Assembly (NCBI GenBank): GCA_023441965.1
Contig: JAEZNB010000099.1
Coordinates: 17,705 to 81,704, forward strand
DNA from: Bacillota bacterium
GTDB taxonomy: Bacteria > Bacillota > Clostridia > Lachnospirales > Lachnospiraceae
Direction: 5' to 3'
Length of the DNA stretch: 64,000 nt
The notes below the pieces were generated by a model. That model was not told the origin of the DNA. It saw nothing but the letters and a program-made list of their open reading frames with translations, and ran no database searches. Of the stretch, positions 14,387 through 23,526 are shown piece after piece. A program made the translations under genes and the position numbers. Each line of letters starts with the position of its first letter. The first letter of the stretch is position 1.

Positions 14387-14718
14387 TAGCTCTTCAGAGG
14401 TTGTGGAAAGATACCATGGATATCTACCGATATGAGGAATACGAGGAGAACAATGTTACCAAGAGCGGCGAGGTCCTTAAGCACTCCAATATTAAATGCC
14501 ACTATAGCAAGGGTAATTTGACTGATACGGGCACGGATGGAGTTCCGACACTGGTTAACTCGTCTACACTGTTTTGTGCCCTAGAAACCGATTTAAAGGA
14601 GGGCGACAAAGTCATTGTTACTCAACGCAATGGCAGGCAGGTCACTCTCAAGGTCGGTGAGGGCTTTCCATACTCCGGGCATCAAGAATTCAAAGTGAAA
14701 CGGGATGATACGGTATGA
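14383..14718 (+). CDS. Head closure/stopper protein
   Basis: 111 residues with the beta-barrel pattern of SPP1 gp16/YqbH-type stoppers: DTMDIYRYEEYEEN, GEVLKHSNIKCHYSKG, then FCALETDLKEGDKVIVTQRNG and a closing strand. It ends in a 4-base overlap with the next gene. It would close the connector channel after packaging. Confidence 0.75.
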   Translation: MIALQRLWKDTMDIYRYEEYEENNVTKSGEVLKHSNIKCHYSKGNLTDTGTDGVPTLVNSSTLFCALETDLKEGDKVIVTQRNGRQVTLKVGEGFPYSGHQEFKVKRDDTV

Positions 14719-15131
14719 ATAATAACCAGAGAGCCAACCAGATCGCAATCAAGCAGTTCCGGAAGGAGCTGTCGGCAATGCTGGATGATATCCGGGATAT
14801 TGACATCAAATGTCTTAATCGGGCAGTCAATGAAGGCGTAGCCGATGCAAAGCGGAACACTCCTGTCGATACAGGGTTTATGCGCCGCTCTTGGCGATCA
14901 GCTCCGGCAGTGAAGTCAGTCGCCGGTGGAGTCACTAAGTCGATGATCAACACAGCCGATTATTCCTCATATGTCAATGACGGACATAGACTGGTTAATG
15001 GAGCCGGTGAAACCGTTGGATGGGTCAATGGCCAGTTTATGCTTGAGAAAGCCATTAATAAGACGGACAAGGCACTTGAGAGGGAATTCAAGAAAGAGGT
15101 AGAAAGGGTGAACAGAGAACATGATAAATGA
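14715..15131 (+). CDS. HK97 gp10-like tail completion protein
   Basis: 138 residues. The motif AKRNTPVDTGFMRRSW (with VDTG) and YSSYVNDGHRL are the signature of the HK97 gp10/YqbI minor tail family, which joins tail to head in long-tailed phages. It overlaps the genes on both sides (4 and 11 bases). Confidence 0.88.
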   Translation: MNNNQRANQIAIKQFRKELSAMLDDIRDIDIKCLNRAVNEGVADAKRNTPVDTGFMRRSWRSAPAVKSVAGGVTKSMINTADYSSYVNDGHRLVNGAGETVGWVNGQFMLEKAINKTDKALEREFKKEVERVNREHDK

Positions 15132-15546
15132 TATCCAGTTAGCAGTCGTTGCGAAGCTTAAGGAACTATTCCCGGATAGTGTGAGGAAAATTCGCAGATA
15201 CATTGATGATATCCCTCAGAAGTTTGAAAAGCCGGCATTTGTCCTGTTCGAAGTTGACCAGGATTACTCCAAGCGGCTTAACGTGAAATATAAAGGCCGG
15301 ATTACATTTGACCTAGCTTTCTTCTCTGATAAGGCATCTCAGGAGATTAAATCCGACTGCTTAGCCATCCAGGAGGAGCTGCTTAGAGGCTTTGATTACT
15401 TCGGAGCATTTAAGGCCTTAAATAAGAATGCTCGAGTTACTGATAACGTGCTGCACATGACATTCGACGTCAACTATTCAGAGATGAAGGTTGATACCGG
15501 GACACATATGCAGGATCATAAAATCAATTTAAAGAAAGAAGGGTGA
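15121..15546 (+). CDS. Tail terminator protein (YqbJ/DUF6838-like)
   Basis: 141 residues: INDIQLAVVAKLKELFP, KIRRYIDDIPQKFEKPAFVLFEV, YKGRITFDLAFF and VLHMTFDVNYSE give an alternating alpha/beta pattern typical of the tail terminator family found before the sheath gene in xkd-type phages. It likely forms a ring at the head-proximal end of the tail tube. Confidence 0.8.
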   Translation: MINDIQLAVVAKLKELFPDSVRKIRRYIDDIPQKFEKPAFVLFEVDQDYSKRLNVKYKGRITFDLAFFSDKASQEIKSDCLAIQEELLRGFDYFGAFKALNKNARVTDNVLHMTFDVNYSEMKVDTGTHMQDHKINLKKEG

Positions 15547-15550
15547 AGAC

Positions 15551-16591
15551 ATGGCAGGAACATGGACGTCACAAAATAAAGTCCTCCCTGGCGCATATCT
15601 CAATTTCCGTACGAACTCCCCGCTCTCAATCACACCGGGAGATAGGGGCATTGTTGTTATACTCCAGGAAATGAGTAAAGGCACCGCAGGGGAGATGTAT
15701 ACCATTACCGCTACAGATGCCAGTGAATGGCCTTCCGGTGTAACAGCTGCTGATAAGTTTCTCGCGGGTGAGGCACTTAAGGGTGCAAAGACGGTTATAG
15801 TCTACAACCTGGGGTCAACTGCACATGATGCGGATGATCTTGATGATGCGCTTGAAGCATTAGAGACAGTGGAATTCAACGTGCTTTGCTATCCTTATGA
15901 TACGGCACTTAACCATGCAACAATTAAGACCTGGGTGGATGCAATGAGAAGCGATGAAGGTGTAAGCATCCAGGCTGTTCTTCCGGACTATGCAGGGGAC
16001 GATGAAGCAATCATCAATGTGGCCCAGGCGGTTAAGCTTGCAGACGGTACCGAGTTGACCAACGCACAGACCTGTGCATGGGTAGCAGGTATCACAGCTG
16101 GAGCCGCTGTCAACCAGTCCAATACCGGACGGAAATATATAGGTGCAATTGATATCGTACCTCGAATGACTAAATCCGCAATGGAAGCAGCAATCACAGC
16201 CGGCAAGTTCATCTTCAAGGTTGGTACAGCCCAGAATGTAACAGCGGTGTACGATATCAACAGCCTGACTACTACATCGGCAACAAAGGGCGCTGCATTT
16301 AAGAAGAATCGTGTGATTCGTACTCTTGATGGCATCAATAGCGATATTACGGAGATCTTCGAGAGCAATTATGTTGGAAAGATCAATAATAGCGAAGATG
16401 GCAGGTCGCTTCTCAGAGCAACCCTCATTGAGTATTTCAATGAGCTGCAGAGACTGAATGCGATCCAGAACTTCGTAGCCGAGGATGTAACGGTATCAGC
16501 CGGAACAGATTCCGATGCAGTTGTGATTGATTGCTACATTCAGCCGGTTGACAGCATCGAGAAGATATATATTACTGTTAATCTGGTGTAA
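15551..16591 (+). CDS. xkdK: Tail sheath protein
   Basis: 346 residues, similar in length to PBSX XkdK. It opens MAGTWTSQNKVLPGAYLNF with RGIVVILQEMSKG, contains the VLCYPYDT and YIGAIDIVPRMT segments and the VIRTLDGINSDITEIFESNYVGKINNSEDGR C-terminal domain that interlocks sheath subunits. It shows that the virion has a contractile tail. The tube gene follows after a 21-base gap. Confidence 0.94.
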   Translation: MAGTWTSQNKVLPGAYLNFRTNSPLSITPGDRGIVVILQEMSKGTAGEMYTITATDASEWPSGVTAADKFLAGEALKGAKTVIVYNLGSTAHDADDLDDALEALETVEFNVLCYPYDTALNHATIKTWVDAMRSDEGVSIQAVLPDYAGDDEAIINVAQAVKLADGTELTNAQTCAWVAGITAGAAVNQSNTGRKYIGAIDIVPRMTKSAMEAAITAGKFIFKVGTAQNVTAVYDINSLTTTSATKGAAFKKNRVIRTLDGINSDITEIFESNYVGKINNSEDGRSLLRATLIEYFNELQRLNAIQNFVAEDVTVSAGTDSDAVVIDCYIQPVDSIEKIYITVNLV

Positions 16592-16612
16592 GGAAAGGAG
16601 GAAAAATAACCT

Positions 16613-17086
16613 ATGGGTGATACTTTTACAAGATTAAGTGATACTGTAGCCTCCAGCGAAGGCAAGGTTTTTATCACAATTAACGGGCAGAATAGAGATC
16701 TGTTCGAAGTGCAGAGCTGTAAGGCACAGATTGATCTGATCGTACAGGAGCGCAGGATACTGGGCAATCGTATGACACAGCATAAGGTCGTAGGTGCAAC
16801 TGGAACCGGGTCCGCTACTCTGTATTTCATGAACAGTCAGCAACTCAAGAATACAATCGAGTACATCAAGAGTGGCAAGTTTGCGAACAACAAATTACAG
16901 ATGTGGAACGAAGATCCGCAGTCAACGATCGGTAGGCAGGAAGTAGTCTTATCGAACGTGATCTTCAAAACTATTCTTGCGGCAGCCGTAGATGAATCAG
17001 ACGATCCTATTTCCTTTGATAGCGACTTCACTTTCGATGGAATCGAGAATCTGAAATCTTTTGCACTGCCGGAGAACTACAGATGA
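16613..17086 (+). CDS. xkdM: Tail tube protein (DUF2001)
   Basis: 157 residues. GKVFITINGQNRDLFEVQSCKAQI, ILGNRMTQHKVVGATGTGSATLYFMNS and the final FDGIENLKSFALPENYR are the hallmarks of the XkdM/DUF2001 family. It polymerises on the tape measure to form the inner tube. A very strong ribosome-binding site (AAAGGAGGA) fits high copy number. Confidence 0.94.
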   Translation: MGDTFTRLSDTVASSEGKVFITINGQNRDLFEVQSCKAQIDLIVQERRILGNRMTQHKVVGATGTGSATLYFMNSQQLKNTIEYIKSGKFANNKLQMWNEDPQSTIGRQEVVLSNVIFKTILAAAVDESDDPISFDSDFTFDGIENLKSFALPENYR

Positions 17087-17140
17087 CAACAGACAAGGGA
17101 GGCTTACACAGCTCCCTTATTATTTTAAGGAGGATTATTC

Positions 17141-17545
17141 ATGAGTTCATTAAATGCATTCCTGAATCCCATTCAGGTGGAAAATAAAGAAGTAATCGTA
17201 TCAAACCGCTTCCAGGAAGATGGTAAGCCTGTACCGTTTATAATCAGGCCGGTCACCCAGGAAGAGAACAAGCAGCTGATCAAGAAGTATTCCAGGAGGG
17301 ACAAGAAGGGAGTAGAGAGCTTTGACCGGGCTGAATACGTATCCGAGCTGACGGCCAGCGCGGTTGTATTCCCCGATCTTACTAATGCAGAGCTGCAGAA
17401 GGCTTACGGAGTACTCGGGGCCTCTTCCCTTCTCCAGAAAATGCTTTATGTAGGTGAGTATGCGACTCTCGCACAGGAAGTCCAGGAGTTATCCGGACTG
17501 GATCAGGATATCAATGAGAACATTGAAGAAGCAAAAAACTCATAA
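17141..17545 (+). CDS. xkdN: Tail assembly chaperone, short product
   Basis: 134 residues, XkdN family: QVENKEVIVSNRFQEDGKPVPFIIRPVT, TASAVVFPDLTNAELQKAYGVLGASSLLQKML. It covers the nascent tape measure protein during tail assembly. Its last codons form a canonical slippery heptamer (17533-17539), so this is the short member of a frameshift pair. It lies just before the tape measure gene, as chaperones do. Confidence 0.92.
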   Translation: MSSLNAFLNPIQVENKEVIVSNRFQEDGKPVPFIIRPVTQEENKQLIKKYSRRDKKGVESFDRAEYVSELTASAVVFPDLTNAELQKAYGVLGASSLLQKMLYVGEYATLAQEVQELSGLDQDINENIEEAKNS

Positions 17546-17736
17546 GGCAGGGTGATCCGGAGGCGAATCTGTGTCACTTTGCCCTTCAGAAGCTGCATAA
17601 GTTCCCTCACGAAATTCTTGACCTGCAGGACAGGGAAAAAGCCTTTGTGTACGCAAGCATACAGCTACGTATTGAGGACGAGAAGAGGGAAGCATCTAAA
17701 ATCAAATCAGCAAGGAAAGGAGGCGGACGAAAGTAA
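17141..17736 (+). CDS. Tail assembly chaperone, -1 frameshift fusion product
   Basis: Reading GCA AAA AAC and slipping back one base at 17539 continues in a frame without a start codon: LIRQGDPEANLCHFALQK, then LHKFPHEILDLQDREKAFVYASI to the stop TAA 17734-17736. The fusion has about 198 residues. The second part matches the downstream half of XkdN-type chaperones in clostridial phages, which are made by frameshifting. Its stop overlaps the ATG of the tape measure gene (TAATG). Confidence 0.85.
17533..17539 (+). promoter_or_regulatory. Programmed -1 frameshift site A AAA AAC
   Basis: The heptamer is in the right phase (xxA AAA AAC), two codons before the zero-frame stop TAA 17543, and the -1 frame is open for 65 codons. 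It sets the ratio of the two tail chaperone forms. Confidence 0.88.
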
Positions 17737-19631
17737 TGGCAACCTTGAAAGCAATGTTTAAGCTGTTTGATGGGTACTCCCGGACAGCCGATGCTATTGA
17801 GTTGAAAACAAAAAAAGCCACAGATAAAATACTTGAAGCCAGTGGAGCTACGGATAAGCTTAACAAGAAACTGGAACAGACCGGGGCAAGCGCTGATAAA
17901 GGGAGTAGTGGCCTTGGCAAGTATTTAAGTATTGCAGCTATAGTTGCAGGGGCTATCAAGGGCATGAATATCGCTGATGAATACATGAATACTTCTGCCA
18001 GGCTTGATTTGATCAATGACGGGCTCCAAACGCAGGCGCAGCTCCAGGAGAAGATATTTGCATCAGCAAAAAGAGCAAAGGGCTCCTATACTGATATGGC
18101 AAATGCAATATCGAAGATGGGTCTTCTGGCGGGCGATGCATTCGGGTCCAATAATGAATTAATAGCTTTCACCGAGCTGGTACAGAAAAGCTTCAAAGTA
18201 GGAGGCGCCAGTCAGAGCGAGCAATCCTCCGCTTTGCTCCAGCTTACGCAAGCCATGAGCGCGGGCAAGCTCCAGGGCGATGAGTTTAGATCTATCATGG
18301 AAAATGCTCCGATGATTGCTGATGCGATTGCTAAATACACAGGCAAGTCAAAGGGTGATCTCAAAGAACTGTCTGCGGATGGGTTGATTACTTCAGACAT
18401 CATAAAAAATGCGATGTTTATGGCGGCCGACGATATCAATGCCAAGTTTACTACCATGCCGACGACTTTTGCTGACATCTGGAACTCCATAAAGAATGGC
18501 GGGCTGCGGGCATTCGGACCGATTATCAGGGTTGTAAATAAACTGATTAATTCGCAGGGCTTCCAGGCCGTTGTAGACGGGATCGTAATAGGCATAAATC
18601 TTATATCGCTTGCCGTTGAAACTGCGATTGACTTTATTACGGCCAATTGGCCGTTAATACAATCACTTTTGATGGCTACCGGCATATACCTTGCCGCAAC
18701 CTTAGGTCCGCGGTTTGTAATGGCGGGCATTCTTGGCCTTAAATCAGGTCTTATGGCTGCTGCAGGGTGGATGGCTGCTCATGCACCAATGATGATGATA
18801 ATTAGTGTTCTTGCTCTGATCCTGTACGGATTGATGCAGGCCGGCGTAACCTTTGAGGACGTGTTCGGATTCATTGGCGGGGTAGTCGGAGTAGCAGTAG
18901 CAGGCATCTGGAATCTGTTTATAGGCCTGTTCGATCTGATACTTGGAGTCGTCAATTATCTGGTTAACCCATTTATCAACTTTGCTAATTTCATAGGAAA
19001 TGTGTTCACAAATCCAATATCATCAATCATTTACCTGTTCCAGGGCATGGCTGATGGTGTGCTTGCTATTCTTGAAAAGATTGCATCTGCACTGGACTTT
19101 GTTTTTGGGTCAAAGATGGCAGATTCAGTTGCAGGATGGCGCTCTGGCCTGAAAGACATGACTGATGCAGCGGTTGCTAAATACGCACCAAATGAAAATT
19201 ACCAGAAGGTAATGGACAGCTTAGATTTGAGCGCTTCCGATTTTGGTCTGGAGCGAATGGATTATAGCGAAAGCTGGAGCGCTGGAGAGAAAGTAGGCAA
19301 GGATGTCTTTGGTAAATTAGAAGGGGCTCTGAAAAAGCTTACAGAATTCCAGACTGGTGACGATGCCGGCACGGAATACAATCCAACAGTCATTGAAGGG
19401 CTCGGAGAAGGTGGTAAGGTAAAGGTCGATATGTCCGATGAAGATCTGAAATACCTTCGGGATATTGCTGAGAGAGACTATATCAATAAGTTCAGTACAG
19501 CTACTTTGGCGCCACAAATAAGCTTTTCTTTTGGAGATATACATGAGGAGGCTGACGCCGAAAAGATAAAGGGGCGAATCGAGTATATCATGCGCGAGGA
19601 AATCGCCATGGCTGCGGAAGGGAGCTATTAA
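17736..19631 (+). CDS. Tape measure protein
   Basis: 631 residues. The TIGR02675-type tape-measure domain lies at about 60-250 (FGSNNELIAFTELVQKSFKVGG, LQLTQAMSAGKLQGDEFRS). Several hydrophobic, potentially membrane-active helices fill the centre (about 285-420: LMAAAGWMAAHAPMMMII, FIGGVVGVAVAGIWNLFIGL). The C-terminus (about 566-631) contains DEDLKYLRDIAERDYI, LAP, FGD and RIEYIM, and ends AEGSY. It sets tail length (short, given 631 residues) and helps DNA cross the membrane. The same C-terminal segment is copied in a prophage lipoprotein at 28358-28861, which is unusual. Confidence 0.93.
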   Translation: MATLKAMFKLFDGYSRTADAIELKTKKATDKILEASGATDKLNKKLEQTGASADKGSSGLGKYLSIAAIVAGAIKGMNIADEYMNTSARLDLINDGLQTQAQLQEKIFASAKRAKGSYTDMANAISKMGLLAGDAFGSNNELIAFTELVQKSFKVGGASQSEQSSALLQLTQAMSAGKLQGDEFRSIMENAPMIADAIAKYTGKSKGDLKELSADGLITSDIIKNAMFMAADDINAKFTTMPTTFADIWNSIKNGGLRAFGPIIRVVNKLINSQGFQAVVDGIVIGINLISLAVETAIDFITANWPLIQSLLMATGIYLAATLGPRFVMAGILGLKSGLMAAAGWMAAHAPMMMIISVLALILYGLMQAGVTFEDVFGFIGGVVGVAVAGIWNLFIGLFDLILGVVNYLVNPFINFANFIGNVFTNPISSIIYLFQGMADGVLAILEKIASALDFVFGSKMADSVAGWRSGLKDMTDAAVAKYAPNENYQKVMDSLDLSASDFGLERMDYSESWSAGEKVGKDVFGKLEGALKKLTEFQTGDDAGTEYNPTVIEGLGEGGKVKVDMSDEDLKYLRDIAERDYINKFSTATLAPQISFSFGDIHEEADAEKIKGRIEYIMREEIAMAAEGSY

Positions 19632-19633
19632 GT

Positions 19634-20416
19634 ATGAGTAATTATGCCATTTTCTTTGATTACAATAATAAGACTTACAGGCTCCCTGTAAACCCGGAAG
19701 AAATTGAGACAAGCAAGGTCCAAGCCATTGAGAAATATGAGGTGTTAAAACTGGGGCAGATTGCAGTTCCTGCTCACATGGAGCTTGCTGAATATGCTTT
19801 TGAGGTTGAGCTGCCTAAGGAGCCCTATCACTATGTTGAGACGTCCGGTGGATTTAAAAAGCCGGATTATTATCTGAACAGGTTCCGACAGTGGAGAGAA
19901 AAGCTGGTTCCGGTCCGTTTTATTGCCAGCAATGGTATCGATGATGATATTAACTCGTTGGTATTAATAGAAGAGCTTAAAACTGTCGAGAGGGCGGGCG
20001 AAGAGGGGGATAAGTATGTAAGCTTCAAGCTTCTGGAGTACAGGAGCTTTGGTAAAAAAATTGCCACTACTGCAAGAATAACATCCTTATCGGCAACAAC
20101 CAAGAAGGCTTCCAGCAATGATAACAACCCTAATAATACGGGGTATCATATTGTACAGGCAGGAGACAGTCTTTGGAGTATTGCAAAGCGGTATTACGGA
20201 GACGGATCCAAGTGCAATATCATCTATAATGCCAATAAGGATAAGATAAAGAATCCAGGATTAATCAACGTCGGGTGGAAGCTTAAGATACCGGTCAAAG
20301 AAGAGTTCTCGAAGTATTCAGCTCCTCTTCCCAAAACAGTCAAAGAAGAGCCGGCTATCAAGAAATTCTCGATGCCATTCGAGGAGACCGTAGCTGGTTT
20401 CGGAGCGGGACGGTGA
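19634..20416 (+). CDS. xkdP: LysM baseplate/tail protein
   Basis: 260 residues. The N-terminal domain (FFDYNNKTYRLPVNPEEIE, VPAHMELAEYAFEVELP) is the XkdP/gp53-like part; residues about 170-220 form a LysM (YHIVQAGDSLWSIAKRYYG, NKDKIKNPGLINVGWKLKIP) expected to bind peptidoglycan. It connects the tube to the baseplate hub. The ribosome-binding site GGAAGGGAGC is within the end of the tape measure gene. Confidence 0.92.
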   Translation: MSNYAIFFDYNNKTYRLPVNPEEIETSKVQAIEKYEVLKLGQIAVPAHMELAEYAFEVELPKEPYHYVETSGGFKKPDYYLNRFRQWREKLVPVRFIASNGIDDDINSLVLIEELKTVERAGEEGDKYVSFKLLEYRSFGKKIATTARITSLSATTKKASSNDNNPNNTGYHIVQAGDSLWSIAKRYYGDGSKCNIIYNANKDKIKNPGLINVGWKLKIPVKEEFSKYSAPLPKTVKEEPAIKKFSMPFEETVAGFGAGR

Positions 20417-20420
20417 TGGT

Positions 20421-21356
20421 ATGGAGTTTCTTATCGAATCGAATGGCAAGATTTACGAGATCAGCGAGATAACCAAGTCTGTTTCATGGACGGACAGGCT
20501 TAATGATGGATGCAGTAAGCTGGAATTTAAGCTTTGTGACGACGGGTTAAAGATCAACAACGGCGGAGCGGCCCGATTAGTCCAGGGCGACATCAAGCTT
20601 TACGGACAGATTTATAAGCATGGTCATAATAGAAGAGGGGAAGTCTCTGTGACTGTGTACGATCAGCTTCGGAGAGCAAAAGCCAAGGATACAATAGTGT
20701 GTAAAAACGATACAACAACATCCCTGGTTCGTAAGATGTGTAATTACTTCGGTATGAACGCAGGTACGTTAATCAATACGGGATATACGCTCCCGGTGAG
20801 CATCCAGGATGATAAGACTTGGTTAGATATCATTTATGGAGCCATAGGGGAAACACTGATCAACAAAGCAAAATGGTACTCACTCCGGGACGAATATGGT
20901 AAAGTGGCACTCCGGGACCTGGATGATCTGACGCTCGATCTTGTCCTTGGTGATGAAAGCCTTTGCTATGATTATGAGTACGAAAAATCCATAAATGAAG
21001 ACTTTTACAATGTTATTAAGCTTGCTATGGATAATGAGACAACCGGAAAAAGAGAGGTTTACATAGCCAAGGATAGTGCATCCATCAAGACGTATGGCTT
21101 ATTGCAGTATTTTGAGGTCCTCGATAAGAACGGTAATCCATCCAAAGCAAAAACTAAGGCTGACACACTCCTGCGTCTTTATAACCGGGAAACAGAGACA
21201 CTTACACTAAAATGCCTTGGTGATACACGGGTGAGAGCTGGAAGCAGCTTCTATGGCAGAATAGAGGACATAGAACTAAATAAAAAGTTGATCGTGCGAT
21301 CGGTGACACATAACCTATTGCCAGTTCACACGATGGTCATGGAGGTGATGCTATGA
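20421..21356 (+). CDS. xkdQ: Baseplate hub protein
   Basis: 311 residues, XkdQ/YqbQ family, the hub equivalent of T4 gp27: WTDRLNDGCSKLEFKL, KLYGQIYKHGHNRRGEVSVTVYDQLR, LINKAKWYSLRDEYGKVALRDL and GSSFYGRIEDIELNKKLIVRS. It overlaps the DUF2577 gene by 4 bases. Confidence 0.9.
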   Translation: MEFLIESNGKIYEISEITKSVSWTDRLNDGCSKLEFKLCDDGLKINNGGAARLVQGDIKLYGQIYKHGHNRRGEVSVTVYDQLRRAKAKDTIVCKNDTTTSLVRKMCNYFGMNAGTLINTGYTLPVSIQDDKTWLDIIYGAIGETLINKAKWYSLRDEYGKVALRDLDDLTLDLVLGDESLCYDYEYEKSINEDFYNVIKLAMDNETTGKREVYIAKDSASIKTYGLLQYFEVLDKNGNPSKAKTKADTLLRLYNRETETLTLKCLGDTRVRAGSSFYGRIEDIELNKKLIVRSVTHNLLPVHTMVMEVML

Positions 21357-21586
21357 TAAATGAGATTAAGCAGATAGTCCAGAATTATTTGAACAATGCT
21401 AAGCTGTGCGGTCTCATGGTTGGGACGGTAACAGATGATAGCATCCGGATTAGCGACAAGCTTTCAATACCTATGGAGCTGATTGTCGGTAATCTAAAAT
21501 CTTCCGTAACTGCCGGCCAGAAGGTAAGGTTATTGCGTAACCATGGTGGTCAGCAATTTTATATCCTGGAGGTGATTGCGGAATGA
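21353..21586 (+). CDS. xkdR: DUF2577 baseplate protein (XkdR-like)
   Basis: 77 residues: MINEIKQIVQNYLNNAKLCG, then a small OB-type barrel (GTVTDDSIRISDKLSIPMELIVGNL, QKVRLLRNHGGQQFYILEVI). Matches DUF2577/XkdR in family and position; probably a tail-tip or spike-associated component. 4-base overlaps on both sides. Confidence 0.85.
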   Translation: MINEIKQIVQNYLNNAKLCGLMVGTVTDDSIRISDKLSIPMELIVGNLKSSVTAGQKVRLLRNHGGQQFYILEVIAE

Positions 21587-21969
21587 GTATATTGACAACT
21601 GACTTAGAAGTCACAGAAGAAGTCGGGACCACGAAGACCTATAAACTATCAGATGATAAAATACAGGGGTCCGTAGACGGATCGGATGCTTTGGAACAAG
21701 CTATATACAAGATGCTTAACACGGAACAGTATGAGCATTCGATATATAGCTTTTCTTATGGCATTGAGACGGATAGTCTGATCGGGCAGGATCCTGTTTA
21801 TGTTCGGATTGAGCTTAAGCGCCGGATCACGGAATGTCTGCTCCAGGATGAGCGTATCACCGGGGTTGATAATTTTGATTTTACAGTATCCGGAGATAAT
21901 GTGCTATGTACATTCGATGTAGGAAGTATTTATGGGGATCTCGCAATTATGAAGGAGGTGAATATCTGA
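21583..21969 (+). CDS. xkdS: DUF2634 baseplate wedge protein (XkdS-like)
   Basis: 128 residues with the DUF2634 pattern: TYKLSDDKIQGSVDGSDALEQAIYKMLNTEQYEHSIYSFSYG and a gp25-like fold. The stop overlaps the start of the baseplate J gene by one base (TGATG). Confidence 0.9.
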   Translation: MSILTTDLEVTEEVGTTKTYKLSDDKIQGSVDGSDALEQAIYKMLNTEQYEHSIYSFSYGIETDSLIGQDPVYVRIELKRRITECLLQDERITGVDNFDFTVSGDNVLCTFDVGSIYGDLAIMKEVNI

Positions 21970-22988
21970 TGTGGGAGGATATGACTTATGAAAGTATTTT
22001 AGCTGATATGCTCAGTAGAGTAACCTCTGACGTGGATAAGCGCGAAGGGTCTGTTATCTATGATGCTCTGGCCCCATGCGCTCTCCAACTAGCCCAATCA
22101 TATTTCTACATGGATGCATACCTTGATCTGGTTTTCGGTGATACGGCGATCGGAGCACACCTTGATAGAATAGTTGCAGACAGCGGGTTAGCAAGAAAAC
22201 CCGCCACTTATGCAGAAAGAAAAGTTATAACCACAGGACCGGTAGATATCGGTACAAGATGGGGCCTTGACGATACCAGTTATGAGATAACTGAATTGAT
22301 ATCAGGCAATACATATAGGGCTCGCTGTGAGCAGATCGGGGCTATAGGTAACCAATATTCCGGGACTCTTGAGAACATTGATAATGTGTCCGGGGTGACT
22401 GCAACCCTGACAGACATTATCGCATCCGGAGAAGACATTGAAACAGATGAAAACCTCCGAGCAAGATATTATTCGCGGATCAGGTCCGCCGGAACCAGTG
22501 GCAATATATATAATTATCGGAACTGGGCCCTGGAAGTACCAGGTTGCGGTGATGCCAAAGTGTTCCCGCTCTGGGACGGCCCTGGGACGGTTAAGGTCTT
22601 AGTAATCGACGAAGATATGGCTATAGACCCTGCTTTGCCTGATGCGGTTGCTGCCCATATTGAGTCGGTACGGCCGATCGGAGCCACGGTGACCGTGGAA
22701 AGCCCTACCGGATTAACGATTGATGTTGAGGCTGATGTACTGCTCGATGGTTCAAGATTACTTGCGGATGTACAGAATTCCTTCTCGGCAACTCTTTCTG
22801 CGTACTTGAATGAAATTGCATTTGAAACATATTCCGTTAGTTATGCAAAGGTGGGCAGCCTGTTGTTATCAACAGATGGGGTCCAGGATTATAGTGGACT
22901 GCTGATTAACTCTGGGACCGCTAATATCACTATTGCCCCTGATGAAATGGCTGTTTCCGGATTGGTAACCCTGACGGAGGTGAGCTGA
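21969..22988 (+). CDS. xkdT: Baseplate J protein (XkdT-like)
   Basis: 339 residues from ATG 21969, with GGAGGTG upstream; the longer frame from 21906 runs through the end of xkdS. MTYESILADMLSRVTSDVDKREGS, GTSGNIYNYRNWALEVPGCGDAKVFP and VRPIGATVTVESP are typical of the gp47/gpJ family, which forms the baseplate wedge. Confidence 0.93.
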   Translation: MWEDMTYESILADMLSRVTSDVDKREGSVIYDALAPCALQLAQSYFYMDAYLDLVFGDTAIGAHLDRIVADSGLARKPATYAERKVITTGPVDIGTRWGLDDTSYEITELISGNTYRARCEQIGAIGNQYSGTLENIDNVSGVTATLTDIIASGEDIETDENLRARYYSRIRSAGTSGNIYNYRNWALEVPGCGDAKVFPLWDGPGTVKVLVIDEDMAIDPALPDAVAAHIESVRPIGATVTVESPTGLTIDVEADVLLDGSRLLADVQNSFSATLSAYLNEIAFETYSVSYAKVGSLLLSTDGVQDYSGLLINSGTANITIAPDEMAVSGLVTLTEVS

Positions 22989-23515
22989 TGGACTTAATGG
23001 ATCTGCTTCCTGGCTATTACCGTGGTAATCAGACTATGGAGGAGCTGCAGGAAATATTATCAGCGGACATAAATGCTCTGGTTGCTCGTTTTAGTGACAC
23101 AATTGATCAGTGTTTTGTAAATACCGCCACCAGTCTGATTAGTAGGCATGAGAGGATCTATGGCATCCAGGTTGATGTAAGCAAGCCAGACGAATTCCGA
23201 CGGGAGAGAATCCGGGCGAAGATCAGGGGCGCCGGAACGGTCACAAAACAGATGATCATCGATACTGCGGCTGCGTACTCCGGCGGAGAGGTCGAGGTTA
23301 TAGAGTCCCCAGAGACGCACAGCTTTATCATTAGATTTGTTGGGACCCTTGGCGTTCCAGCGAACATGGCAGACCTTATCTTGACAATCGAAGAAATCAA
23401 GCCGGCGCATCTTATCTATACTTTTGAGTACACATATCGGAGGTGGAGCGAGGTTGCGCATTACCTGTGGAGCAGTGTGACAGGTAAGACCTGGCACCAA
23501 TTAGCAACGGAATAG
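22988..23515 (+). CDS. xkdU: DUF2313/YmfQ-like baseplate protein (XkdU)
   Basis: 175 residues: LMDLLPGYYRGNQTMEEL, ERIYGIQVDVSKPDEFRRERIRAKIRGAGT, and IKPAHLIYTFEYTYR are the YmfQ/DUF2313 signature. It overlaps the baseplate J gene by one base. It links the baseplate to the fibres. Confidence 0.9.
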   Translation: MDLMDLLPGYYRGNQTMEELQEILSADINALVARFSDTIDQCFVNTATSLISRHERIYGIQVDVSKPDEFRRERIRAKIRGAGTVTKQMIIDTAAAYSGGEVEVIESPETHSFIIRFVGTLGVPANMADLILTIEEIKPAHLIYTFEYTYRRWSEVAHYLWSSVTGKTWHQLATE

Positions 23516-23526
23516 GAGATGAGAAT

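Noticed and set aside
17552..17761. Rightward frame starting at 17552
   Set aside because: It is the wrong frame; the chaperone frameshift frame, which overlaps it, gives the conserved protein.
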